Below, one piece after another: positions 31,833 to 42,056 of a DNA stretch of 55,589 bases. A model generated the notes under the pieces. The model did not search any database and was not told the DNA's origin. It was given only the letters and a program-made list of their open reading frames with translations. Location of the stretch: positions 1 to 55,589 of the forward strand of contig JAEWXO010000059.1 of NCBI GenBank assembly GCA_023458875.1, given 5' to 3'. Origin of the DNA: Bacillota bacterium. Its GTDB lineage: Bacteria; Bacillota; Clostridia; Oscillospirales; Ruminococcaceae. Every line of letters begins with the position of its first letter. Position 1 is the stretch's first letter. Both the position numbers and the translations under genes were made by a program.

Positions 31833-33917
31833 ATGCCAAGAGATTGTTCCCTTGAGAATACAAGAAACATTGGTATAATGGCCCACATTGATGCAGGTAA
31901 AACCACCACTACTGAGCGTATTCTGTTTTATACAGGTATTAATCATAAGATTGGTGAAACACATGAGGGTTCTGCAACAATGGACTGGATGGAGCAGGAG
32001 CAGGAAAGAGGTATCACAATTACCTCAGCTGCTACTACAGCATATTGGTCTGGCCATAGAATCAATATCATCGATACACCTGGGCACGTTGACTTTACAG
32101 TTGAGGTTGAGCGTTCATTAAGAGTTCTTGACGGTTCTGTAACGGTTTTCTGTGCAAAGGGCGGTGTTGAGCCACAGTCTGAAACCGTATGGCGTCAGGC
32201 TGATAAATATAAAGTACCTAGAATGGCTTATGTAAATAAGATGGACATTATGGGTGCTGACTTCTATCGTGTTGTAGATATGATGCACGACAGATTAAAA
32301 TGTAATGCAGTTCCGATTCAGCTTCCTATCGGTGCAGAGGATACATTCAAGGGAATCATTGACTTAGTTGAGATGAAGGCCTATGTATATTATGACGATC
32401 TTGGAAAAGATATAAGAGTTGAAGAAATTCCTGCAGATCTCGCTGACAAGGCAGCAGAATATCGTGCTTCATTGCTCGAATGTGTTGCTGAGCAGGATGA
32501 CGAGCTTATGGAAAAGTATTTTGCTGATGAAGAGCTCACAATTGACGAAATTAAAAAATGCATAAGAATGGCAACTCTTGCAAATAAGATGGTGCCTGTA
32601 GTATGCGGTACTTCATATAAAAACAAGGGTGTTCAGAAGTTGCTGGATGCAGTCGTTGACTACATGCCATCACCTATTGACGTTCCTCACATTAAAGGTG
32701 TAAATCCTGATACCGGTGAAGAATGTGAGCGTCCTTCATCTGATGCTGAACCTTTTGCTGCTCTTGCATTTAAGATTGCAACTGACCCGTTTGTTGGTAA
32801 GCTCTGCTTCTTCCGTGTATATTCAGGTTCTGTTGATGCTGGTTCTACAGTATTGAACGCAACTAAGGACAACAAGGAAAGAATCGGACGTATACTTCAG
32901 ATGCATTCAAACCACAGAAAAGATATCGAGACAGTATATGCCGGAGATATTGCAGCTGCAGTTGGTCTTAAGAACACAACTACAGGTGATACACTGTGTA
33001 ATGAAAAGAATCCTGTTATTCTTGAATCAATGGAATTCCCAGAGCCTGTTATCAATTTGGCTATCGAACCAAAGACAAAAGCAGGACAGGAAAAAATGGG
33101 CCTTGCACTTTCAAAGCTTGCTGAAGAAGATCCTACATTCAGAACATGGACAGATGAAGAAACCGGTCAGACTATTATAGCTGGTATGGGAGAGCTCCAT
33201 CTTGAAATCATCGTAGACAGACTTCTCCGTGAATTCAAGGTAGAAGCAAATGTAGGTGCTCCACAGGTTTCATATAAGGAAACAATCAAGTCTAATGCAG
33301 ATGTAGATATGAAATATGCAAGACAGTCTGGCGGTAAAGGTCAGTACGGTCATGTTAAAATCAGAGTTACACCTAATGAATCAGGTAAGGGCTACGAATT
33401 TAAAAATGCTATCGTCGGCGGTTCTATTCCTAAGGAATACATTCCTGCTGTTGATGCAGGTATCAAGGGTGCTATGCAGGCCGGCGTACTTGCTGGATAT
33501 CAGGTAGTTGACGTTAAGGTTGAGCTTTATGATGGATCCTATCATGAAGTTGACTCTTCCGAAATGGCATTTAAGATTGCCGGATCAATGGCTTTCAAGG
33601 AAGCCATGAGAAAATCAAATCCTATTATTCTCGAACCTATTATGAAGGTAACAGTAATTGTTCCTGAAGATTATATGGGAGATGTAATCGGTGACCTTAA
33701 TTCACGTCGTGGACAGATACTTGGTATGGAAGCAAGACCTGGTGCTCAGCAGATAAATGCACTTGTTCCGCTTTCTGAAATGTTTGGTTATTCAAACGAC
33801 CTTCGTTCAAAGACACAGGGACGTGGACAGTATTCTATGGAACCTCACAGCTATATAGAAGTTCCTAAGTCAATATCTGAAAAAATCATTACTAAGAGAG
33901 GGAAAAATAACGATTAA
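31833..33917 (+). CDS. fusA: Elongation factor G
   Basis: 694 residues. GTPase motifs: G1 AHIDAGKTTTTE, G2 in the RGITITSAA loop, G3 DTPGHVDF, G4 NKMD. Domains II-V follow, including IV with the GQYGHV loop. It drives ribosome translocation and recycling. Ribosome site GGAGG. Third gene of the str operon. Confidence 0.98.
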   Translation: MPRDCSLENTRNIGIMAHIDAGKTTTTERILFYTGINHKIGETHEGSATMDWMEQEQERGITITSAATTAYWSGHRINIIDTPGHVDFTVEVERSLRVLDGSVTVFCAKGGVEPQSETVWRQADKYKVPRMAYVNKMDIMGADFYRVVDMMHDRLKCNAVPIQLPIGAEDTFKGIIDLVEMKAYVYYDDLGKDIRVEEIPADLADKAAEYRASLLECVAEQDDELMEKYFADEELTIDEIKKCIRMATLANKMVPVVCGTSYKNKGVQKLLDAVVDYMPSPIDVPHIKGVNPDTGEECERPSSDAEPFAALAFKIATDPFVGKLCFFRVYSGSVDAGSTVLNATKDNKERIGRILQMHSNHRKDIETVYAGDIAAAVGLKNTTTGDTLCNEKNPVILESMEFPEPVINLAIEPKTKAGQEKMGLALSKLAEEDPTFRTWTDEETGQTIIAGMGELHLEIIVDRLLREFKVEANVGAPQVSYKETIKSNADVDMKYARQSGGKGQYGHVKIRVTPNESGKGYEFKNAIVGGSIPKEYIPAVDAGIKGAMQAGVLAGYQVVDVKVELYDGSYHEVDSSEMAFKIAGSMAFKEAMRKSNPIILEPIMKVTVIVPEDYMGDVIGDLNSRRGQILGMEARPGAQQINALVPLSEMFGYSNDLRSKTQGRGQYSMEPHSYIEVPKSISEKIITKRGKNND

Positions 33918-33971
33918 TTTCGTATATTCCATTCTTTTGGTTAATGTATTACAATTATTTTTAAAAAACAC

Positions 33972-34000
33972 TTGAATTTATATTTGATATCTGTTAAAAT
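33972..34000 (+). promoter_or_regulatory. Internal promoter for tuf
   Basis: TTGAAT, 17-nt spacer, TAAAAT in the 130-bp fusA-tuf gap. It would allow tuf to be expressed above the rest of the operon. Confidence 0.55.
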
Positions 34001-34047
34001 GAATATTATAATATAAAATTAATCATATTTTTGAGGAGGAAATTCCA

Positions 34048-35247
34048 ATGGCAAAGGCAAAATTTGAACGTAACAAACCACATGTTAATATTGGTACAAT
34101 TGGTCACGTTGACCACGGTAAGACTACACTTACAGCTGCTATCACAAAAACTCTGGCTCTTAAGGGTCAGGCTCATTATGAAGCATACGATATGATTGAT
34201 AAGGCTCCGGAAGAAAGAGAACGTGGTATCACAATCAACACAGCTCACGTTGAATATGAAACAGACTCACGTCACTATGCTCACGTTGACTGCCCAGGAC
34301 ATGCTGACTATGTTAAGAACATGATCACAGGTGCTGCTCAGATGGACGGCGCTATCCTCGTTGTTGCTTCTTCAGACGGCCCTATGGCTCAGACAAAAGA
34401 GCATCTTCTTCTTGCTCACCAGGTTGGCGTTCCATATATCGTAGTATTTATGAACAAGGCTGACCAGGTTGACGACGAAGAGCTTCTTGAACTCGTTGAA
34501 ATGGACATTCGTGAAACACTTGATAAGTACGAATTCCCTGGCGATGATACACCAATCATCAAGGGTTCTGCTCTTAAGGCTCTCGAAGCTCCGGACGATA
34601 TCAATAATCCAGCTTATGACTGCATCAAGGAACTCATGGATGCTGTTGACTCATATATCCCTACACCTGAAAGAAAAGCTGATCTTCCATTCCTTATGCC
34701 AGTAGAAGATGTATTCACAATTACAGGTCGTGGTACAGTTGCTACAGGTAGAGTTGAAAGAGGACAGTTAAAGACTGGTGACGAAATTGAAATAGTTGGT
34801 CTTAAAGAAGAAAATTCCAAGACTGTTGTTACAGGTATTGAAATGTTCAGAAAGATTCTTGACTATGCTGAGGCTGGAGACAACATCGGTGCACTTCTCC
34901 GTGGTGTTCAGAGAGCTGACATCGAAAGAGGACAGGTTCTTTGTAAACCAGGCTCAATCAAGCCACTTACAAAGTTCCATGGCCAGGTTTATGTACTGAA
35001 GAAAGAAGAAGGCGGTAGACATACTCCATTCTTTACAAACTACAGACCACAGTTCTATTTCAGAACAACAGACGTTACAGGTGTTGTAACACTTCCTGCT
35101 GAAAAGGAAATGTGTATGCCTGGCGATAACGTTGAAATCGACGTTGAACTCATCGCTCCAATCGCTATCGAAGAAGGACTTCGTTTCGCTATTCGTGAAG
35201 GTGGACGTACAGTTGGTTCAGGCGTTGTTACAAAGGTAAACGCTTAA
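34048..35247 (+). CDS. tuf: Elongation factor Tu
   Basis: 399 residues. G1 GHVDHGKTT, effector RGITINTAHVEYE, G3 DCPGHADY, G4 NKAD, and C-terminal domains II and III (GRGTVATGRVERG, GGRTVGSGVVTKV) are complete. It delivers aminoacyl-tRNA to the ribosome. Ribosome site GAGGAGG. Codon choice is strongly biased, consistent with very high expression. Confidence 0.98.
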   Translation: MAKAKFERNKPHVNIGTIGHVDHGKTTLTAAITKTLALKGQAHYEAYDMIDKAPEERERGITINTAHVEYETDSRHYAHVDCPGHADYVKNMITGAAQMDGAILVVASSDGPMAQTKEHLLLAHQVGVPYIVVFMNKADQVDDEELLELVEMDIRETLDKYEFPGDDTPIIKGSALKALEAPDDINNPAYDCIKELMDAVDSYIPTPERKADLPFLMPVEDVFTITGRGTVATGRVERGQLKTGDEIEIVGLKEENSKTVVTGIEMFRKILDYAEAGDNIGALLRGVQRADIERGQVLCKPGSIKPLTKFHGQVYVLKKEEGGRHTPFFTNYRPQFYFRTTDVTGVVTLPAEKEMCMPGDNVEIDVELIAPIAIEEGLRFAIREGGRTVGSGVVTKVNA

Positions 35248-35266
35248 TCATATTAATTAAATAATT

Positions 35267-35300
35267 AAAAAGGACAGATTTTATCTGTCCTTTTTTTTGA
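35267..35300 (+). terminator. Terminator of the str operon
   Basis: AAAAGGACAGAT / ATCTGTCCTTTT stem followed by eight T. Confidence 0.9.
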
Positions 35301-35318
35301 ATAAAAATTAAGATTTAT

Positions 35319-35346
35319 TTGACATCTGAAAAATATGTGCTATAAT
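35319..35346 (+). promoter_or_regulatory. Promoter of coaX
   Basis: TTGACA, 16-nt spacer, TATAAT, ~40 nt before the start codon. Confidence 0.75.
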
Positions 35347-35387
35347 TAAAAAGATAATTAAAACATGAAAAATAAAGGATGTACAGA

Positions 35388-36161
35388 ATGCTTCTTGCTA
35401 TAGATATTGGAAATACAAATATAGTTTTCGGAATTTTTGATGATGATAAGATATTTGATACTTTCAGAATCCATACGGATAAAAATAAAACAGAATATGT
35501 TTATGCGTGTGAAATAATAAATATTCTTATGCTTAAAAAAATTCATTCAGAAAAAATTGATAATGCTATAATATCATCTGTCGTTCCTCAGCTGAGCGTT
35601 ACTATGCAAAAGGCAGTTTATTGTGCCTTTTCATGCAATGCAATCATAGTTTGCAGCAATATAAATACAGGGCTTAAAGTATGTACGGATAACCCGGAAA
35701 AAGTAGGTGCAGATTTAATCTGTGGTGCGGCTGCCGCATATTATAAGTACAGAAAAGCTCTTATAGTATTTGATTTAGGAACAGCCACAACAGTATGCGC
35801 AGTGGACAAGGACGGAAATTACCTTGGACACTCCATATTTCCGGGAGTAAATACTTCACTGGAAGCGCTTTCATTATCGGCAGTTCAGCTTCCTTATATA
35901 GGAATGATTGATGAGTGTGATCAGATAATAGGCAAAAATACAGTCTCATCGATAAAATCAGGAGTGATACTTGGTACAGCCAGTTTTATTGACGGGATGA
36001 TACTCAGATATAAATCACAGCTTGGGCATGATGTAAAAATAATTGCTACAGGCGGACTAGCTAAGGTAATTCTTCCTTATTGCACAAATCATGTTACAGA
36101 AGATGAAAATCTGCTGCTTTATGGCCTGAATATTATATATAATTATAATAAGAAGCCATAG
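35388..36161 (+). CDS. coaX: Type III pantothenate kinase
   Basis: 257 residues; first step of coenzyme A synthesis from pantothenate, the CoaX type that is not feedback-inhibited. ASKHA-fold motifs: LLAIDIGNTNIVFGIF at the N-terminus, GADLICGAAAAYYKY, and the phosphate motif VFDLGTATTVCAV. I chose ATG 35388 because AAGGATG stands 7-9 nt upstream and the first residues match the fold. A perfect 13-bp hairpin follows the gene. Confidence 0.95.
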   Translation: MLLAIDIGNTNIVFGIFDDDKIFDTFRIHTDKNKTEYVYACEIINILMLKKIHSEKIDNAIISSVVPQLSVTMQKAVYCAFSCNAIIVCSNINTGLKVCTDNPEKVGADLICGAAAAYYKYRKALIVFDLGTATTVCAVDKDGNYLGHSIFPGVNTSLEALSLSAVQLPYIGMIDECDQIIGKNTVSSIKSGVILGTASFIDGMILRYKSQLGHDVKIIATGGLAKVILPYCTNHVTEDENLLLYGLNIIYNYNKKP

Positions 36162-36202
36162 ATTTATGTTTACTGTTTTTCAAATTCAGTTTTAGTAAAT
36201 AC

Positions 36203-36232
36203 ATAGCAGTTGCAGCAAACTGCAACTGCTAT
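36203..36232. terminator. Perfect 13-bp hairpin after coaX
   Basis: ATAGCAGTTGCAG / CTGCAACTGCTAT around CAAA, lacking a strong T run on either side. It may end coaX transcription inefficiently or act as an mRNA 3' stabiliser. Confidence 0.5.
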
Positions 36233-36725
36233 ATATTTACTATTAATATTACAAAATGATAACAACTTTATTATTAAAAAGTGACTACGGAATAAAATAT
36301 ATACGATAAATATTAAAAAATGTTACAGATTGCAGAAATAAAATTACAATTTAGTCTTTGAATTAAAAAAAAATTAATATATATTGTGCATATTGCATAC
36401 AATGATTCATAAAAATGTATAGCATTTGTAAACAGCCAACATTGATTTTTTGCCTTCATTATAGTATAATTATATACAATGAAAAGTGTAACTCTAAAAT
36501 AAATTAACTCATTTTTCATATTTATAAAAAATAAACAGAGAAATTAATATAAAAAGTCAGATTACAAATTGGAAGAATGGACATACAGACAATAAATTAC
36601 TGAACTTAATAATTTTATTTTAATCATATATATACATATTATAATCATGATTACTAAATGCATATCGTGTAAGCAGGATGAAATTATTTGCAGTAATAAT
36701 AATACGAAATGGAGCAGACTCAATA
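36233..36725 (+). other. Very AT-rich gap before the division cluster
   Basis: About 490 bp with no credible gene, RNA or repeat that I can see. It contains TATAAT near 36648, ~75 bp upstream of rsmH, with a poor -35. The cluster promoter is probably here but cannot be fixed by eye. Confidence 0.4.
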
Positions 36726-37649
36726 ATGGATTTCTTCCACAAATCAGTAATGCTTAACGAATGTATAGACGGGCTTAACATAAAAAGTGACGGTATATAT
36801 GTGGACGGTACGGTCGGAGGTGCCGGACATTCACTCGAAATAGTAAAAAGACTAGGACCGGACGGATTACTTATTGCATTCGACAGAGATCCAGATGCTA
36901 TTGCGGCGGCAACTGAACGCCTGTCAGGATATAACGCAGTTGTTGTAAAAAATAATTTTTCGCAGATAAAAAGTGTTCTTAATGAACTGAAAATAGACAA
37001 AATTGATGGCATACTTTTAGATCTTGGGGTATCATCCCATCAGCTTGATGAGGGTGACAGAGGATTTTCATACCACATGGATGCAGCTCTTGATATGAGA
37101 ATGAGTCAGGAAGGGCTGAGTGCAAAAGATATTGTCAATGAATATTCACAGGATGAGCTTTCAAAAATAATATTTGAATACGGAGAAGAAAAATTCTCAC
37201 GCAGGATATCCGAGAATATTGTAATTGCCAGAAGTCAGAAGCCTATTGAAACTACTCTTGAACTTGCGGAAATAATTAAATCAAGTGTACCTGCAAAGGT
37301 CAGGAGAGAAAAAAATCCATGTAAAAAGACGTTTCAGGCTATACGGATTGCTGTTAACGGGGAACTTGATCACTTGTCAAAGGGCCTTGACTGTGCATTT
37401 GACTCATTAAGATCAGGAGGAAGACTGGCAGTAATAACATTTCATTCGCTTGAGGACAGGCTTGTTAAGCAAAAATTTGCAGGCTGGTGTAAAGGATGCA
37501 TATGCAATCCTGATTTTCCTCAATGCATTTGCGGCAGGAAGCCGGAGGCAAGACTTATAAATCGTAAACCGATTGAGGCTGCTGAGGAAGAACTTGTTGA
37601 AAACAACAGAAGCCGTAGTGCAAAATTGCGAATACTTGAAAGGATATAG
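36726..37649 (+). CDS. rsmH: 16S rRNA (cytosine-1402-N4)-methyltransferase
   Basis: 307 residues from ATG 36726 (MDFFHKSVMLNECIDGL), with GGAG ~10 nt upstream; an in-frame ATG at 36678 is less likely. The SAM-binding site is in YVDGTVGGAGHSLEIVKRL, and the family motif GILLDLGVSSHQLD follows. The C-terminal CICGRKPEARLI and NNRSRSAKLRILE are characteristic. It is the traditional first gene (mraW) of the dcw cluster; mraZ is missing in front. Confidence 0.96.
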   Translation: MDFFHKSVMLNECIDGLNIKSDGIYVDGTVGGAGHSLEIVKRLGPDGLLIAFDRDPDAIAAATERLSGYNAVVVKNNFSQIKSVLNELKIDKIDGILLDLGVSSHQLDEGDRGFSYHMDAALDMRMSQEGLSAKDIVNEYSQDELSKIIFEYGEEKFSRRISENIVIARSQKPIETTLELAEIIKSSVPAKVRREKNPCKKTFQAIRIAVNGELDHLSKGLDCAFDSLRSGGRLAVITFHSLEDRLVKQKFAGWCKGCICNPDFPQCICGRKPEARLINRKPIEAAEEELVENNRSRSAKLRILERI

Positions 37650-37658
37650 GTGATTGCT

Positions 37659-38141
37659 ATGTCGAAACTAAATATGGCATATAAATATGATTTAAATAAA
37701 TACAGAAACCTGAGCACGGATGCTTATGAGTATGAAGAAGCAAAGCGCGAAATAACAATAAAAAGAAAAAATATCGACAAGGGCTCAGCGTTAAAAATAG
37801 CAGTGCTTGCAATTGTTGCTATGGTTTTGCTTTTCTGCGTTATATACGGAAAAGTTCAGATAAGTGATATGTACAGTCAGATAAACAATCAGAAAGCATA
37901 TCTGTCAAGTGAACAAAGTGAAAATGCAAGACTGAAGGCAGAGCTCGAATCATATACTTCATTAAAAAACATTGAAGAATATGCTGAAAATGTTCTTGGA
38001 CTTGAAAAACTTGACAAATCACAGATACTGTATGTTGATATACAGAATGCCGATGTTGTTATTATACCTGAAAATGATGATAATATATTTGTTAAGATAA
38101 AAAATCATTTTAATTCTATTAAAGAATATTTCACTGATTAA
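37659..38141 (+). CDS. ftsL: FtsL/DivIC-like division protein
   Basis: 160 residues from ATG 37659, where AGGTGAT overlaps the rsmH stop region. Short cytosolic Lys/Arg-rich N-terminus, one transmembrane helix (~residues 47-68, KIAVLAIVAMVLLFCVIY), then a coiled coil (~70-110, MYSQINNQKAYLSSEQSENARLK) and LGLEK-type end as in septum-formation initiators. It is thought to link FtsQ/DivIB and FtsW-PBP. Identity rests on position and topology because these proteins are poorly conserved. Confidence 0.8.
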   Translation: MSKLNMAYKYDLNKYRNLSTDAYEYEEAKREITIKRKNIDKGSALKIAVLAIVAMVLLFCVIYGKVQISDMYSQINNQKAYLSSEQSENARLKAELESYTSLKNIEEYAENVLGLEKLDKSQILYVDIQNADVVIIPENDDNIFVKIKNHFNSIKEYFTD

Positions 38142-38163
38142 AAAAATATATATAGTAGAGATA

Positions 38164-38190
38164 ATTAGTCAACTGTTATGGTTGACTAAT
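38164..38190 (+). other. Hairpin in the ftsL-pbp gap
   Basis: Perfect 10-bp stem ATTAGTCAAC / GTTGACTAAT around TGTTATG, no T run. Possibly an mRNA processing or attenuation element inside the operon. Confidence 0.45.
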
Positions 38191-38234
38191 TAATTTGAAC
38201 AAGGGAAAACAGAATATTTAAAGGAGGAATAGTT

Positions 38235-40517
38235 TTGGCGGATTTACCATCAGTTAAGATGAAAAAACGAGCAAATCTTATTATAATGATAGGAACGTTG
38301 TTATTTGCTGCGATGGTGGTTGCAAACCTTTTTAAAATAATGGTCCTTGATTCAAAGTATTATCAGGATAAGGCTGATGAAAACCAGTTTGATGACATGT
38401 CAATACCGGCAAACAGAGGTTCAATTTATAGCTCTGATGGGAAAATACTTGCCCAGAGTGCTACTGTGTTCAGAATTTTTATTGATCCGTCACTTTATAT
38501 GGAACATGATAAGAAAAATAAGGATATTATGGTTAATTATCTCTCCCAGGCTTTGAATATTTCTCCTGGTAAGATAACAAAAGCAATGGAATCAAATACT
38601 AAGTATGAAATAATTGCAAGGCAGATTGAAAAACCTTTAAAAAATGAAATAATAGAATTTGCATCCGAAAAAGGAATAAAATCAATATTTGCAGAAGAAG
38701 ACACAAAAAGATATTATCCTCAGGATAACCTTGCCGCATCTGTAGTAGGCTTTGCAAATGCCGACGGTGAGGGACAATACGGCGTTGAAGCGTCATACGA
38801 TGAATATCTTGCAGGAGTAGATGGCGTAATAATATCCGCAAAGGACGCTTTCGGAGATCAGATGCCTTACAGATATTCAAAGCTTTATGAGGCTAAGGAC
38901 GGAAACTCAATAGTTCTCACTATTGATACAATGATACAGTATTATGTTGAGTCAGCCCTTAATTCAGCAGTAGAAAAATTTGATGCTCAGAACAGAGGAT
39001 GTGCGATTGCAATGAATGCCAAGACAGGTGCAATACTTGCCATGGCTACATCTCCGGGATATGACCTTAATAATAAAAATGTCCTTTCAGAAGAAGATCA
39101 GGCAAAGGTTGCAGAATTTCCTCAGGACAAACAAAATGAACAGGAAATAAATGCCCTGATGAAAATGTGGAGAAACAAAGCAATATCAGAGACCTATGAA
39201 CCTGGTTCTGTTTTCAAGGTATTCACAAGTGCAGCGGCTCTTGAGGAAAAGACATTGTCATTTGATGATACATTTGAATGCAACGGCGGATATGTCGTTG
39301 GCGGAAAACGTATCAGCTGTTGGTCGTCTTCAGGTCATAAGACAAATCCTCAGATATTCAAGGATGCGCTTACAAACTCGTGCAATCCGGCATTTATGCA
39401 GATAGGTCTTAAGCTTGGATCTGAGAAGTTCAGTTATTATGCTGATGCATTTGGTCTCAGAGAAAAAACGGGAATAGATCTTCCGGGTGAGGAAAACAGT
39501 ATCTTTTTACCGCTTGGTCAATACGGATTGGGGAACGATATAAACCTTGCATCTTCAGCGTTTGGTCAGTCAAACAAGCTGACCCCGATACAGATGATAA
39601 CAGGATATGCAGCCGCAATAAACGGCGGAAATCTTCTTACACCATATGTGGTTGACAAGATAATAGACAGTGAGGGTAATACAGTAAAGATAACTCAGCC
39701 TTCAGTCAGAAGGCAGGTAATATCAGAGGATACTTCAGCCAAGATGAGAGATGCGCTTCAGTATGTTGTTGATCATAACGGTGGAAGCAATGCATATATT
39801 ATGGGATATAAGATAGGCGGAAAAAGCGGTACATCCCAGAAGCTGGAAGATTATCTTAAAGCAAAAGAAAAAGCAAAAGAAGAACGTGAAAAAAATCCGT
39901 CACTTGTTATTCCTGATCCTCTTGAACAGTATGTAGGCTCATATTGCTGCTTTGCACCAGCAAATGATCCTGAAATAATTTTACTTGTAATGATTGATGA
40001 ACCGAAACAACCCGGAGAATATTACGGAAGTAAGGTAGCCGTTCCGTGTGCAAAGGAAATTATCTCCAATGTTCTTCCGTATCTTGGGTACTATCCTGAA
40101 TATAGCGAAGAAGAAAAGCAGTTCCTTAATGTTTCAGTTCCTTATGTTGAAGAAATGCCTGTAAATGATGCAAAGGCTGAAATAGAAAACAAGGGGTTTG
40201 AGGCTGACATAAGAGGAGAAGGTACATATGTAGTAGCACAGGTACCTGCATTTACAAAAAATATGCCTGCGAAAAGCAAGGTTATACTTTATACGACAAT
40301 TGATTATCAGCCAAAAGAAATAATAATGCCTGATTTAAACGGAATGAAACTCAAGGATGCAAATGAAAAGCTTACAAATGCCGGCCTAAACTGTAAGATT
40401 GAGGGTTCACGAAACGAAAAGGCAGTAGTAGTCAGCCAGTCAAGTGCTCCTGAAACTATTGTGACAGAAGGTACAATAGTTTCTATTGAGCTTGCAATAA
40501 ATGACCAGACCGGTTAA
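38235..40517 (+). CDS. ftsI: Class B penicillin-binding protein with PASTA domains (FtsI / SpoVD type)
   Basis: 760 residues; start is TTG, set by AAGGAGG upstream. One N-terminal transmembrane helix (~13-35), PBP dimer domain (PANRGSIYSSDGKILA), then the transpeptidase domain with S325-V-F-K328, S382-C-N384 and K530-S-G532. Two PASTA domains follow (~630-692 and ~695-757). It cross-links septal (or, in SpoVD, spore cortex) peptidoglycan with FtsW as glycosyltransferase partner. PASTA domains are common to SpoVD and some division PBPs, so the sporulation variant cannot be excluded. Confidence 0.94.
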   Translation: MADLPSVKMKKRANLIIMIGTLLFAAMVVANLFKIMVLDSKYYQDKADENQFDDMSIPANRGSIYSSDGKILAQSATVFRIFIDPSLYMEHDKKNKDIMVNYLSQALNISPGKITKAMESNTKYEIIARQIEKPLKNEIIEFASEKGIKSIFAEEDTKRYYPQDNLAASVVGFANADGEGQYGVEASYDEYLAGVDGVIISAKDAFGDQMPYRYSKLYEAKDGNSIVLTIDTMIQYYVESALNSAVEKFDAQNRGCAIAMNAKTGAILAMATSPGYDLNNKNVLSEEDQAKVAEFPQDKQNEQEINALMKMWRNKAISETYEPGSVFKVFTSAAALEEKTLSFDDTFECNGGYVVGGKRISCWSSSGHKTNPQIFKDALTNSCNPAFMQIGLKLGSEKFSYYADAFGLREKTGIDLPGEENSIFLPLGQYGLGNDINLASSAFGQSNKLTPIQMITGYAAAINGGNLLTPYVVDKIIDSEGNTVKITQPSVRRQVISEDTSAKMRDALQYVVDHNGGSNAYIMGYKIGGKSGTSQKLEDYLKAKEKAKEEREKNPSLVIPDPLEQYVGSYCCFAPANDPEIILLVMIDEPKQPGEYYGSKVAVPCAKEIISNVLPYLGYYPEYSEEEKQFLNVSVPYVEEMPVNDAKAEIENKGFEADIRGEGTYVVAQVPAFTKNMPAKSKVILYTTIDYQPKEIIMPDLNGMKLKDANEKLTNAGLNCKIEGSRNEKAVVVSQSSAPETIVTEGTIVSIELAINDQTG

Positions 40518-40556
40518 TATATCTTTAATGTTAATTTTACGGAGGTGACTGTAGAA

Positions 40557-41990
40557 ATGAAATTATATGATTTATTTAAAAATATTGCTGATATAAATTT
40601 TTCTGATACCGAAGTCAGTGGCATTACGGATAATTCAAAAAAAATTGAAAAAGACTGTATATTTGTCTGTGTAAAGGGTGCTTCATTTGACGGTCACTCT
40701 GTTGCAGCTAAGGCTTTGTCTGACGGTGCTGCAGCTGTTGTTGTTGAGAGAGACATGGGGATTGAGCGTCAGATAATAGTAAGTGATACAAGAGTGTGTT
40801 ACGGACAGTTATGCGCCGCATGGTTTGATCATCCGGAAAGGAAAATAAAAGTTATCGGAGTTACAGGTACAAACGGAAAAACAACGATGACAAACGTAAT
40901 CAAGCATATTCTAACATACAGCGGATATAAGGTAGGGCTCATTGGCACAATCCAGAACGAAATAGGAGACAGAATCATTCATACTGACAACACAACTCCT
41001 ATGGCATATGACTATATGTCACTTCTTGACCAGATGGTAAAAGAAAAATGCGACGTTGTGGTTATGGAGGTTTCATCTTTCGGCCTTGTTCAGCACAGAA
41101 TAGGTCCTACTCATTTCGATATATCGGTATTTACAAATCTTACGCAGGATCATCTTGATTATCATAAAACCATGGAAGAGTATTATATGGCAAAAAAGAT
41201 GCTGTTTGATATTTCGGATATAGCGATCTGCAATCTTGATGATGAATATGGCCAAAGACTTTTCAAAGAAATTGAGTGTGAAAAATATGGCTTCAGCTGT
41301 AAGAAAAAATCGGATTTTTATGCTGATGTAATAAAATTAAAATCCGACAACACAACGTTCTGGTTCTGTTATGATGAAAAATGTCTCAACGTGACTATGA
41401 ACATGACAGGAATGTTCAATGTCGAAAATGTAACCGCAGCAATGGCAGTATGCATAAAATTCGGCATTTCACCGGAGAAAATTATTTCGGCAGTAAGTGA
41501 ATGCAATGGTGTAAAGGGAAGATGTGAAATAATTCCTACAGGAAGAAATTTTACTGTAATATGTGATTACGCACATACGCCGGATGCTTTGGAGAACATT
41601 CTTTCAAATGTAAAGGAATATTGTGAAGGAAGATTAATATGCCTTTTTGGCTGCGGAGGAAACCGTGACAGCACTAAACGTCCTCTTATGGCAAAGGCGG
41701 CGGCAAAATATGCGGATATTCTGATAGTAACTTCAGATAATCCGAGAAACGAAGAGCCACAGATGATTATTGATGATATTCTTGCAGGGCTTGAAGGTAT
41801 AAAAACAGAATATTTTGTAGAGGTTGACAGAAGAGAGGCAATTTATAAAGCTCTTGCTATGGCTAGGGAAGATGATATAATAGTATTAGCAGGAAAAGGC
41901 CATGAAGACTATCAGATACTAAAGGACAATGTTCATATTCATTTTGATGAACGTGAAGTAGTAGCTGAAGGACTAAAACTGCTTAAATAA
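40557..41990 (+). CDS. murE: UDP-MurNAc-tripeptide synthetase (meso-DAP type)
   Basis: 477 residues from ATG 40557; GGAGG lies ~10 nt upstream, and the apparent GTG at 40545 falls inside this site. ATP loop GVTGTNGKTTMTNVI, and in the C-terminal domain the substrate motif TSDNPRNEEP. DNPR is the signature of enzymes adding meso-diaminopimelate rather than lysine. It is followed 66 bp later by mraY, without murF in between, where most dcw clusters have it. Confidence 0.96.
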   Translation: MKLYDLFKNIADINFSDTEVSGITDNSKKIEKDCIFVCVKGASFDGHSVAAKALSDGAAAVVVERDMGIERQIIVSDTRVCYGQLCAAWFDHPERKIKVIGVTGTNGKTTMTNVIKHILTYSGYKVGLIGTIQNEIGDRIIHTDNTTPMAYDYMSLLDQMVKEKCDVVVMEVSSFGLVQHRIGPTHFDISVFTNLTQDHLDYHKTMEEYYMAKKMLFDISDIAICNLDDEYGQRLFKEIECEKYGFSCKKKSDFYADVIKLKSDNTTFWFCYDEKCLNVTMNMTGMFNVENVTAAMAVCIKFGISPEKIISAVSECNGVKGRCEIIPTGRNFTVICDYAHTPDALENILSNVKEYCEGRLICLFGCGGNRDSTKRPLMAKAAAKYADILIVTSDNPRNEEPQMIIDDILAGLEGIKTEYFVEVDRREAIYKALAMAREDDIIVLAGKGHEDYQILKDNVHIHFDEREVVAEGLKLLK

Positions 41991-42056
41991 AAAATTACAG
42001 TAATTCAGATTTATATTATAAAAATATAAGTTTTCTGAACAGGAGGAAGCTTTAAA